Below are positions 1 to 6,444 of a stretch of 25,541 nucleotides of DNA, piece by piece. The stretch is from Methanoculleus sp. UBA77 (GTDB lineage: Archaea > Halobacteriota > Methanomicrobia > Methanomicrobiales > Methanoculleaceae). The DNA lies in contig DALN01000038.1 in the NCBI GenBank assembly GCA_002499455.1, positions 1-25,541 of the forward strand, given 5' to 3'. Position 1 is the first letter of the stretch. Every line of letters starts with the position of its first letter. The notes beneath the pieces were generated by a model that made no database searches, was not told where the DNA came from, and was given only the letters and a program-made list of their open reading frames with translations. Both the position numbers and the translations under genes were made by a program.

Positions 1-33
1 TATGCCGACGATTGCAATATCTCTTGATTTCAT
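1..33 (-). CDS. Start of a gene running off the left edge (partial, hypothetical)
   Basis: Reading leftward from an ATG at 33, the frame is open to the window edge and encodes MKSRDIAIVGI. This resembles the N-terminus of small archaeal membrane proteins, where a short polar start leads into a first hydrophobic helix, but eleven residues are too few to name a family. There is no good ribosome binding site. A weak AT-rich element (about 47-55) lies just upstream and a stronger TATA-like stretch sits at 183-193. Only the continuation to the left can show whether this is a gene. Confidence 0.3.
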   Translation of the reverse strand, partial: MKSRDIAIVGI

Positions 34-162
34 GGTATCTTTTTGGTATTGTATGGAGTTCAACGGGCGATGCGGATATGAGGGCTATGGGGGTCAGCAG
101 GGACGCCAACGTGGTTGTGAGAGGGGCCGGGCGGAGGGTCCGGCGGATATTACAAACATCAC

Positions 163-178
163 TGTACAAAATAGTACA
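163..178. promoter_or_regulatory. Palindrome next to a TATA-like stretch
   Basis: TGTAC and GTACA flank a six-base AT spacer, forming a perfect interrupted palindrome. It lies directly beside the most AT-rich stretch of the left end (181-193, containing TATATATAAT). A dyad next to a TATA element is what an archaeal operator looks like. It would fit control of the leftward gene that exits the window, although that start lies about 130 bases further on. Function is inferred from layout only. Confidence 0.3.
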
Positions 179-209
179 TTATTGTATATATAATTGCCCG
201 AGACCCAGA

Positions 210-776
210 TCACCGCCATGCCAGAAGCGCCGCAACGAGCATCGCAACGGCCACCGGGAAGATGACTGCGGCAGGCGCCGCTGCCGTTGGCGTGGGTGAG
301 GGGGCCACGGTAGTAGCCGCCGGTGCCGTGGGCGGCATGAGGGTCGGGGTGGCAGCCTCCGTAACCGGGGTATCCGGGGGTATGCCGAGGGTCACGGAAA
401 TCGTCGTGTAGGCATGCCCGGAGAGATCCGACCGGTCGACGGGAGCGTCCACGACATAGACGGTGTACGTCCCCGGATCGAGCCCGGCGCCGCCGGTCCT
501 CCAGCGGTAGGTCCACCGGTCGCCGGCCCCGACCGCCGCGGTCGTGAAGGTCCCGGCGTCCCCCGACCGGACAGGCGTATCCGGACTCTCAAGCCTCCCG
601 CCGTCGGCCGGCAGGTTCGGGCCGGTGACAAAGAGGTAGACGGTATCGCTGCCCGTGCTCGTTCCGGCGAGTGTGACGACGCTCCCCGGGTAGGCCGTGA
701 TGGCGGCACCGGCCGCCGTGACGGCAAGTGCAAGGAGAAGGGCGAGGGCTGCGAGGGTCCCGGTGTGAAGAGGCAT
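210..776 (-). CDS. Putative membrane-anchored surface protein
   Basis: This 188-residue protein looks like a small archaeal cell-surface protein. Residues 1-24 form a signal peptide: a short N-terminus followed by a run rich in Ala and Leu, ending near an AAGAA-like site. Residues about 25-130 look like one beta-sandwich domain, with alternating hydrophobic strands, many Thr, Ser and Gly residues, and phrases such as TVYLFVTGP and GTYTVYVVDAP. Residues 131-168 are a Pro/Thr/Ala-rich stalk. A hydrophobic helix (about 169-186) ends in WR, suggesting a C-terminal membrane anchor. Methanomicrobiales often encode such proteins, but I do not recognise the exact family. It lies 42 bases downstream of the deacetylase-family gene in the same direction and may be co-transcribed. 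The ATG at 776 is the only start that keeps the signal peptide. Confidence 0.7.
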   Translation of the reverse strand: MPLHTGTLAALALLLALAVTAAGAAITAYPGSVVTLAGTSTGSDTVYLFVTGPNLPADGGRLESPDTPVRSGDAGTFTTAAVGAGDRWTYRWRTGGAGLDPGTYTVYVVDAPVDRSDLSGHAYTTISVTLGIPPDTPVTEAATPTLMPPTAPAATTVAPSPTPTAAAPAAVIFPVAVAMLVAALLAWR

Positions 777-818
777 GCGGTCGCGCTATAGCACCCCGGG
801 GAGATGAACCTGATCCCG

Positions 819-1811
819 TCAGGCAGGAACAGCCCGTCCCGCACCGGTATACGCTTCTACGAGCAGCCGCGTGCTCTTCCTGGGTGCACCTCCCTGAGGC
901 GCGAAGCGTTCCCCCTCAAAAGCGGCGCATATGGCCCCGACGGCCTTCGCGTGCGATGGCCCGTAGCCACCCTCAAGCACCAGGGCAAGGGCCGCGTGGC
1001 CCGCATCCGCCACCATCCCGGCCAGAGCCCCGAAGTCGTCCGGGTAGAGGCGCATCGAGCTGAGCGGGTCGTCGAAGAGCGCGTCCTGGCCCGCCGAGAC
1101 CACCACGAGGTCCGGTCCGAACCACCGGAGCACCGGGATGAAGACCTCGTTAAAGACCAGGGCATAGTCGGCGCTGGTCGAGCCTGCTTCGAGAGGCACG
1201 TTGACGGTGTACCCGGCCCCCGGCCCGGCACCCCGCTCATCCGGCCACCCGGTGCCGGGGAAGACCCCGGCCTGGTGGACCGAGCAGTAGAGCACCCGGT
1301 CAGAGGTGTAGAAGATCTCCTGTGTCCCGTTGCCGTGATGGAGGTCCCAGTCGAGGACGGCGACCCGGTCGACCGATAGAAGCGCTTTCGCCACGGCGAC
1401 GGCGACGTTGTTGAAGAGGCAGAACCCCATCGCCCGGTCCGGTACGGCATGGTGCCCCGGCGGGCGGACCAGGGCAAAGCAGTGCTCACCCTCAAGCGCC
1501 CGCTCCACCGCCTGAAGCGCGGCTCCCGCCGCATAGAGCGCAGCACCGAACGACCGGCGGGTCACGTAGGTATCAGGGTCGAGGTAACGGGCCCGGCCCG
1601 GCGGGCATTCCGCACAGAACGAACGGATGGCTTCGATATGCCGCGCGGTGTGCACCCGCGCGAGGTCTCCGGGTGTCGCCTGCACCGGGGCGATGAGGCG
1701 GGCGCCCGCCGGGACCCCGGCAAGAGCGGCATCGAGGCGTGCCTGGCACTCAGGATGACCGGGATCGTCGTGACCGGCAAAGACGTCCCCCGTGACGACC
1801 GAGTAAGGCAT
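819..1811 (-). CDS. Histone deacetylase family (class II-like) amidohydrolase
   Basis: This 330-residue protein belongs to the zinc-dependent HDAC/AcuC/acetylpolyamine amidohydrolase family, which hydrolyses acetyl-amide bonds. Visible family motifs are HPE (19-21), RPPGHHA with the catalytic His pair (120-121), GFCLFNN (129-135), LDWDLHHGNGTQ with zinc ligands Asp156 and His158, SAGQDA with the third zinc ligand Asp243, and LEGGY with the transition-state Tyr283. All catalytic residues are present, so it is probably active. The usual SAGFDAH reads SAGQDAL here, a change near the substrate channel. The substrate cannot be read from sequence: acetyl-lysine on a chromatin protein, an acetylated polyamine, or another small molecule are all possible. 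The start is the ATG at 1811, with a TATA box about 30 bases upstream and no Shine-Dalgarno sequence, so the message is probably leaderless. Confidence 0.9.
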   Translation of the reverse strand: MPYSVVTGDVFAGHDDPGHPECQARLDAALAGVPAGARLIAPVQATPGDLARVHTARHIEAIRSFCAECPPGRARYLDPDTYVTRRSFGAALYAAGAALQAVERALEGEHCFALVRPPGHHAVPDRAMGFCLFNNVAVAVAKALLSVDRVAVLDWDLHHGNGTQEIFYTSDRVLYCSVHQAGVFPGTGWPDERGAGPGAGYTVNVPLEAGSTSADYALVFNEVFIPVLRWFGPDLVVVSAGQDALFDDPLSSMRLYPDDFGALAGMVADAGHAALALVLEGGYGPSHAKAVGAICAAFEGERFAPQGGAPRKSTRLLVEAYTGAGRAVPA

Positions 1812-1838
1812 GGCGATCGGAGGGGGTTGGCGGCACCG

Positions 1839-1847
1839 GATATAACC
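1839..1847 (-). promoter_or_regulatory. TATA box of the deacetylase-family gene
   Basis: On the minus strand this reads GGTTATATC, close to the archaeal TATA consensus. Its centre lies about 32 bases upstream of the ATG at 1811. That predicts a transcript start within a few bases of the start codon, consistent with the missing ribosome binding site. Confidence 0.55.
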
Positions 1848-1989
1848 TTACCTGCCGACCGCGCACCTGGCCTGCCGGCAGAAAGTATTTGAGGAGAGAG
1901 AAGGAATCATCAAACTGGAGAAGAGATCTCAGACCTCTGTACAGGAAACAGAGAGGTAATTTCAGGGATCTGACGATGCCATCCCGGCA

Positions 1990-1997
1990 AGGAGGAG
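1990..1997 (+). promoter_or_regulatory. Strong ribosome binding site for the GyrI-like gene
   Basis: AGGAGGAG lies four bases before the ATG at 2002 and is the strongest Shine-Dalgarno match in this part of the window. It fixes the start. An imperfect inverted repeat (ACCTCTGT at 1933-1940, ACAGAGAGGT at 1948-1957) lies further upstream in the same leader. Confidence 0.7.
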
Positions 1998-2001
1998 CAC
2001 G

Positions 2002-2463
2002 ATGCCGAGAGTATCAGATATCAGTATACTGCACAAAAGAGAACAGCCTACCTTATCGATCCGCACCAGAGCACGAGTCGAAGAGTTGCCCATGCTGATT
2101 GGTGCAGGTTACGGTAAACTGGCCGTTTATCTGGGAGAACTTGGCGAATATCTCTCAGACGTTCCGTACGTTGCCTACCACAACATGGATATGCAGAACC
2201 TTGACGTGGAGATAGGGTTCCCCGTACCGAAGGCATTGCCGGGGATGGGAGATATTCGATCGGGCTCTATTCCGGAAGGCAGGGTTGTCTCCTGCATGTA
2301 CCGCGGCGCATACAGGGAGATGGTCCCGACATATACCGAGATGGCGGACTGGATAGAGAAGAACGGTCTTCAGCCTGCCGGCACCGCGTACGAGTGTTAC
2401 TACAACGGGCCGGAGTATCCAGAGAGCGAACTGTTGACGATGATCGTCATGCCGGTGCTATAA
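2002..2463 (+). CDS. GyrI-like / AraC effector-binding domain protein
   Basis: This is a stand-alone 153-residue protein of the GyrI-like small-molecule-binding superfamily (SOUL/BacR_C-type fold). The family signature is visible: an N-terminal strand with repeated basic and hydrophobic residues (PTLSIRTRARVEELP), a helix leading into a central segment with YVAYHNMDMQNLDVEIGFPV, then the second repeat starting GRVVSCMYRGAYREMVPTYTEMADWIEKNGLQPAGTAYECYYNGPEYPESELLTMIVMPV. The acidic residue in the DVEIGFPV segment typically lies in the ligand pocket of this fold. There is no DNA-binding domain, so it is probably a ligand or effector binder rather than a repressor. It lies alone between a leftward deacetylase-family gene and the rightward ATPase pair. 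Confidence 0.82.
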   Translation: MPRVSDISILHKREQPTLSIRTRARVEELPMLIGAGYGKLAVYLGELGEYLSDVPYVAYHNMDMQNLDVEIGFPVPKALPGMGDIRSGSIPEGRVVSCMYRGAYREMVPTYTEMADWIEKNGLQPAGTAYECYYNGPEYPESELLTMIVMPVL

Positions 2464-2633
2464 CCCTCAGCCATGCCCTTCCAGCGGGATGAACCTGCAT
2501 GCGCCACCCCCCGTGCCCTCAAACCGGGTCGTGACTTCAGTCCCGGCTCTGGCTGTCCCTTCCAGGAGGTAGAGGTGTGCCGGTGAACCCCTGCGGCCGG
2601 ACCTCACGCCATGCCCGATTGGTCGGGTGCGTA

Positions 2634-2641
2634 TTTATAAG
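2634..2641 (+). promoter_or_regulatory. TATA box of the ATPase C-D unit
   Basis: TTTATAAG is a good archaeal TATA element in an otherwise GC-rich spacer. It lies about 25 bases upstream of the ATG at 2663, which predicts transcription starting at or just before that codon. A GTG at 2627 opens the same frame but lies upstream of this TATA box, so it is unlikely to be the real start. Confidence 0.6.
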
Positions 2642-2662
2642 AAGCAGCGGCAATGGGGGTGC

Positions 2663-3790
2663 ATGCCCCTGCCCGGCGTGATCTCCCCGTCGTGCATCTA
2701 TGCCTGCACCCGGTTCCGGGTCCGGAGGACTGCCCTTCTCCCGCGTGAGGAGTACCTACGGATCATGCAGATGAGCATACCGGAGATCGTCACCTACCTT
2801 GGCCGGAGCGAGGAGTACGGGCAGGAGATCGACGACCTCATGCACGACTTCGCCGGCGCCCAGCTCGTCGAAGAGGCAGTAAACCATAGCCTGGCCCGGG
2901 CGTTCCGGCAGGCCCTGGCGATCGCCCCGGGAGGCCTGCATACCCTGACCGGAGAGTACCTCGCCCGGTGGGACATCGCCAACGTCATGGCAGTCCTGCG
3001 CGGCACGCTTCACAACGTCCCCCGGCAACAGGTCCGCGACCTCCTCATCCCTGCGGGGGAGGTCGACAGCGCACTCCTCGACCACCTTCTGGACCTGAAG
3101 TCCTGCGACGAGATCCTCGAGGCGCTCCTTGATTGGCGGTTTCACCCGGTCCTTGCAGAATACTACCGGGTCTGCGGAGAGCAGGGTATCTCTGCCCGGA
3201 TCGAGGGCGAACTATACCGGCAGTACTACGCAGGGCTGCTGGGTCCGGCCCCATCCGGGTGCAGCGGGTGCCCGGAGATGGCCGCCTACCTCCGGTTTGA
3301 GATCGATATCGCCAACATGAAGAACCTCATCCGGCTCCACTGCGCTGAAGAGGCGTGCGACCTCACGGTCATCGATCGGACCATGATCCCGGGTGGATAC
3401 ATCCCCATCTCCCTCTTCCAGCGGCTGTACGGTATCGAGACGGAGGGGGAGTTCGTCAACCTCTTCCTGAAGACCGATATTGTTCCCGTCCTCGCCCGGG
3501 CGGTGCGCGAACTCCGGCAGGACCCGGACTTCTCAAGCATAGACGCCGCAGAACTGGTCTGGCGCCGCTGGCACCAGCGCCGGCGGCCCGTCCACGAGGT
3601 CGAGATGGCGGTCACCCGCATCAGACTCCACCAGCTGGAAGCCCTCTCCCGGCGCCATCCGTTCTCGGTCCTTCCGTTGCTCGCGTACCTGGAGCGGAAG
3701 AAGTATGAGGTCTTCAACCTGCGGGCGATCGCGCGTGGAAAAGCATTCGGGCTCCCGTCCGAACGGATATGGCAGTATATCGTCCTGTAG
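2663..3790 (+). CDS. atpC: A-type (V-type) ATP synthase subunit C
   Basis: The product (375 residues) is the archaeal counterpart of the V-ATPase d/AC39 subunit. It forms the cap that joins the membrane rotor ring to the central stalk. Family marks are the N-terminal IYACTRFRVRRTALLPREEYLRIM, the segment SIPEIVTYLGRSEEYGQEID, repeated three-helix pseudo-domains, the middle segment FEIDIANMKNLIRL, and the C-terminal YLERKKYEVFNLRAIARGKAFGLPSERI. Length is usual for the family (about 340-380). The start at 2663 is favoured because the only longer start (GTG 2627) precedes the TATA box; a GTG at 2679 is also possible. It is followed after nine bases by subunit D. No A, B, E, F, H, I or K subunit is nearby. 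A Cys-rich loop (about 231-235, CSGC) is unusual. Confidence 0.88.
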   Translation: MPLPGVISPSCIYACTRFRVRRTALLPREEYLRIMQMSIPEIVTYLGRSEEYGQEIDDLMHDFAGAQLVEEAVNHSLARAFRQALAIAPGGLHTLTGEYLARWDIANVMAVLRGTLHNVPRQQVRDLLIPAGEVDSALLDHLLDLKSCDEILEALLDWRFHPVLAEYYRVCGEQGISARIEGELYRQYYAGLLGPAPSGCSGCPEMAAYLRFEIDIANMKNLIRLHCAEEACDLTVIDRTMIPGGYIPISLFQRLYGIETEGEFVNLFLKTDIVPVLARAVRELRQDPDFSSIDAAELVWRRWHQRRRPVHEVEMAVTRIRLHQLEALSRRHPFSVLPLLAYLERKKYEVFNLRAIARGKAFGLPSERIWQYIVL

Positions 3791-3799
3791 GCAAGCAGC

Positions 3800-4444
3800 A
3801 TGCCGGTAGACAGCATTAAACCCACCCGTTCAGGCCTCCTTCTCGTCAGGCAGCGGCTTACACTTGCAGAGCGGATACACCGGCTGTTATCGATGAAACT
3901 CGATGGGATGATGCTCGAACTGATCAGGATCACCGAGCAGGCCGTCCTGCAACGCAGGAGACTCGAAGAACAGTACACGGGCGCCCGGGAGATGGCGGCA
4001 GTCGCCGCCATGATGGAAGGGGAGACAGGAGTGCTCCTTGCAGCGCTCTCGGTGGAGGGGATCCCGACCTACACGGTCGGGCACCGGAACATCTTCGGGG
4101 TGCAGCTGCCGGCTCTGGAACCGGCGATGGTGAAGAAGACGCTTGATCAGCGGGGCTACAGCATCGTCGGAACCTCATCGGTCATCGACGACGCCGCCGA
4201 TGCCTACGAAGAGCTCCTCGCCGAGGTCATCGCAAGCGCCGAACTCGAAGGAGGGATCAAGCAGTTGCTCAACGACATCGAGCGCACCCGCCGGAGAGTG
4301 AACGCCCTGGAGTTCAAGGTGATCCCCGAACTGAAGGAACTGCGCCGGTTCATCGAAGATCAGCGCGACGAGATGGAGCGGCAGGAACTGGTGCGGCTCA
4401 GGCGCATTAAAAAACTAAAGGCGATGAGGCCGGGGAGCCGTTAA
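3800..4444 (+). CDS. atpD: A-type (V-type) ATP synthase subunit D
   Basis: This 214-residue protein is the central rotor-shaft subunit, which couples rotation to catalysis in the A3B3 head. The diagnostic N-terminus is present (IKPTRSGLLLVRQRLTLAERIHRLLSMKLDGMMLEL), as is the long C-terminal coiled helix (LLNDIERTRRRVNALEFKVIPELKELRRFIEDQRDEMERQELVRLRRIKK). The middle third forms the globular part. Length matches the family (about 205-220). It follows subunit C after nine bases. In canonical archaeal operons C and D are separated by F, A and B, so this adjacency is atypical. Its TAA overlaps the TAA of convergent cmk through a shared TTAA. Confidence 0.9.
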   Translation: MPVDSIKPTRSGLLLVRQRLTLAERIHRLLSMKLDGMMLELIRITEQAVLQRRRLEEQYTGAREMAAVAAMMEGETGVLLAALSVEGIPTYTVGHRNIFGVQLPALEPAMVKKTLDQRGYSIVGTSSVIDDAADAYEELLAEVIASAELEGGIKQLLNDIERTRRRVNALEFKVIPELKELRRFIEDQRDEMERQELVRLRRIKKLKAMRPGSR

Positions 4445-4983
4445 AGGGTCCCCGGCCGGCGCGAAAGGCATGCGATTGCAGTGTCCACGATCGCGGCAAG
4501 GGCATCCACGCCGAAGGTCTCGGACGAGAGGACGAGATCATACTGCGAGAGGTCGTTGATCTCGATGCCGTAGTAGTTCCGGTAGCGGGTGGCTTCCGAA
4601 TGCTGCCGGTTCTCGGTGTAGACCCTGGCGCCCTCTTCATCCATCCCGTCGCGCCCCGCAATCCGCTTTGCCCGGCAGGCAAGCGATGCAGTGAGCCAGA
4701 TCCGGAGGTCGGCGTTCTCGACCATCCGGCCCGAGAGCCTCCCCTCGACGATGATGTTCTCGGTGCTCTCCCCGATCTCCTTCTGCCGGGCGTCGATCAT
4801 CCGATCAACCGAAGGATCGCTCTCTGCAAACCTGCCGAACTCGGCAAGTTCCATCTCGTGCTCACGGGCAAGCTGGCGGAAGACCTCTCCCGCAGAGATG
4901 AATGCAAGCCCGTGTTTCTCCGCGAGGTGCCGGGCGAGCGACGTGGTGCCGCTCCCCGGCGGGCCGCTGATGGTGATCCGCAT
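4441..4983 (-). CDS. cmk: Cytidylate kinase (archaeal type)
   Basis: The enzyme transfers a phosphate from ATP to CMP or dCMP in pyrimidine nucleotide metabolism. The 180-residue protein has the P-loop GPPGSGTTS at residues 7-15, the archaeal Cmk segment ISAGEVFR (about 30-37), a central substrate region with VDRMID and IIVEGRLSG, and a LID-like segment rich in Arg with RDGMDEEGA and RYRNYYGIEI. Length is that of the short archaeal enzyme rather than the larger bacterial one. The start ATG overlaps the stop of the preceding membrane protein as TGATG. It is the last gene of the ribosomal superoperon and converges with atpD. Confidence 0.92.
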   Translation of the reverse strand: MRITISGPPGSGTTSLARHLAEKHGLAFISAGEVFRQLAREHEMELAEFGRFAESDPSVDRMIDARQKEIGESTENIIVEGRLSGRMVENADLRIWLTASLACRAKRIAGRDGMDEEGARVYTENRQHSEATRYRNYYGIEINDLSQYDLVLSSETFGVDALAAIVDTAIACLSRRPGTL

Positions 4984-5603
4984 CAGATCCCCCCGATGTT
5001 GAGGGATTTCCGGATCACCTGGCTGATCGTCAGCGAGCAGAGCATGTACCAGAGGATCCAGGCGGGAACGATCCAGAACGCGATGTCCGAGAGGCCGACA
5101 ACCCCGAGGAAGGGCATCACGATACCACTCGAGATGTCGACGGGCGTTCCGATCGCCGGGAGCCGCAGGAGGAGCCAGAAGAAGATCGGCACCGAGAGCA
5201 CGAGGATGATTGCCATCGGCGTAAACTGCTGCCGGGAGAGATCGAGCTGGTCCTGCATCATCCGCTCCTGCTTCCCCTGGAGCTTCTTGATCCGCTTCTC
5301 ATCCCCGGAGAGCTGAGCCTCCCGGAACTCCTTCTGAAACTCCCGCATCTTTGCCTGTGTCTCCTGCATCTTCTCGTAATCGATAGTATACTTCTGGACC
5401 AGCGACGAATACAGGCCCGTGATGCCGGAGAGAATCAGAATCATGACGAAGAACGGCACGCCGAGCACGTCGATAAAGTACCCGAGCGGCACGTTCATCA
5501 CCGAACCGACCGTCACCCGTATCCACTCGACGCTGTACGAGAGCATCACGAGCATCGTAAAGACAAGGGCGATCGTCGGGCCGTGCTTCTTCAGGTCCAC
5601 CAT
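4983..5603 (-). CDS. EMC3/TMCO1 (DUF106) family membrane protein, YidC/Oxa1-like
   Basis: This 206-residue membrane protein belongs to the archaeal DUF106 family, placed in the Oxa1/YidC/Get1/EMC3 insertase superfamily. Hydrophobic segments lie near residues 10-30, 45-66, 128-148 and 168-193. Between the second and third is a charged coiled coil (about 70-125: YEKMQETQAKMREFQKEFREAQ, then EKRIKKLQGKQERMMQDQ), which is the hallmark of the family and faces the cytosol, probably towards the ribosome. Known roles of relatives are insertion of membrane proteins with short or weakly hydrophobic segments. Location directly after ribosomal genes and secY fits that job. It lies six bases after adk and overlaps cmk by one base. 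Confidence 0.87.
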   Translation of the reverse strand: MVDLKKHGPTIALVFTMLVMLSYSVEWIRVTVGSVMNVPLGYFIDVLGVPFFVMILILSGITGLYSSLVQKYTIDYEKMQETQAKMREFQKEFREAQLSGDEKRIKKLQGKQERMMQDQLDLSRQQFTPMAIILVLSVPIFFWLLLRLPAIGTPVDISSGIVMPFLGVVGLSDIAFWIVPAWILWYMLCSLTISQVIRKSLNIGGI

Positions 5604-5609
5604 GCCGGG

Positions 5610-6185
5610 TTACCTCAGTACGCTCACCAGGTCTTCGATACCTTTCTCGAGCAGGAAGTTTTCGTTTCTGACGATCTTGATGGTACAGCCCGTATACATC
5701 GCATATGCCGCGGCAACGGCGCGGTTGAACTCCTGGTGCTCGGCAATCGCACGGGCACCCTCCATATCGCGGACTCTTGAGGCGTCACCGAGCCGGCGCA
5801 TCAGGATCTGGTCCGGGTCGGTCTCCACCAGCACGACGATATCGGGCATCAGTTCGCGGAGAACCCATTCGGGCAGCCCCGCGAGGAACCCTGTCGGGGT
5901 CTTGACACTGCTGTGAGTATCAACGATGATGTTTGCATCGCCGCTCATGGCCGCGATCCCCGAGGCTGCCGCCTGCTGGAGGCGCTTCTGCACGTCTTTT
6001 CCGAGCTTGCGCATCTCGTCGCGGTTTTCGACCAGGTTCTCTTTCCTGGCCACGTCGAACATAAACGTGCCGAAGTTAACAGCCTCGTAAGCGACGCCTT
6101 CGGCTGCCAGCTTCTCCATTGCACCATTGATGACGGTGGTCTTCCCGACGCCGGGGACCCCCGTAACGACAACTTTCTTTCCCAA
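5610..6185 (-). CDS. adkA: Adenylate kinase (archaeal AdkA type)
   Basis: The enzyme interconverts ATP plus AMP and two ADP. The 191-residue protein has the P-loop TGVPGVGKTT near the N-terminus, the AMP-side segment EAVNFGTFMFDVA, the DTHSSVKTPTGFLAGLPEW region, and ETDPDQILMRRLGDASRVRD. These are typical of the short archaeal adenylate kinase, which lacks the zinc LID of the bacterial enzyme. Two starts are possible: GTG at 6194, which overlaps an AGGAG sequence, and TTG at 6185, which lies eight bases after that AGGAG and gives the usual family start MGKKVVVTG. I favour 6185. A TATA box upstream suggests separate transcription from secY. Confidence 0.9.
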   Translation of the reverse strand: MGKKVVVTGVPGVGKTTVINGAMEKLAAEGVAYEAVNFGTFMFDVARKENLVENRDEMRKLGKDVQKRLQQAAASGIAAMSGDANIIVDTHSSVKTPTGFLAGLPEWVLRELMPDIVVLVETDPDQILMRRLGDASRVRDMEGARAIAEHQEFNRAVAAAYAMYTGCTIKIVRNENFLLEKGIEDLVSVLR

Positions 6186-6216
6186 CTCTATCACTCCTGT
6201 TAGGATATCATTCGCT

Positions 6217-6228
6217 GTAAAATAAATC
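6217..6228 (-). promoter_or_regulatory. Internal TATA box before adk
   Basis: On the minus strand this reads GATTTATTTTAC, in an AT-rich island inside the 256-base secY-adk gap. Its distance to the adk start (about 30-40 bases) predicts a short leader carrying the AGGAG ribosome binding site. It suggests adk, the EMC3-like gene and cmk can be transcribed independently of the ribosomal genes. Confidence 0.5.
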
Positions 6229-6350
6229 CGTGCCTTGAAGAGTAATGCCTTTCGGAATCACCCCGGACCCGGGAGGCCGCGGCGGGCATGCCGGGTGAAA
6301 AATGGCTGCGCAGACACTTTTGCAAGAAAAGGAGGAGGTCCGGCGTTGCC

Positions 6351-6444
6351 TCCGGACTCACTCCCGGTCGAAGCGAGCGCTTCGCGCCGCTTCTTCAAGA
6401 ATGATTCCTTCATCGCCGTCTGAAAGACGGCGCTTCCGGACTCA
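6351..6444. repeat. Secondary-structure cluster and short repeats after secY
   Basis: Directly after the secY stop lies CGCCGTC-TGAAA-GACGGCG (6414-6432), a seven-base-pair perfect hairpin. Further downstream is CGAAGCG-AG-CGCTTCG (6369-6384), a second perfect dyad. The ten-base sequence TCCGGACTCA occurs at 6351-6360 and again at 6435-6444, where it overlaps the secY stop. There is no T-run, so this is not a classical archaeal terminator. It may be an RNA processing or 3'-end-stabilising structure. The rest of the gap (6229-6350) shows nothing I can name. Confidence 0.45.

Noticed and set aside
2627..2662. Earlier GTG start for ATPase subunit C
   Set aside because: The segment contains the TATA box and would have to be upstream of its own promoter; the residues do not match the family.
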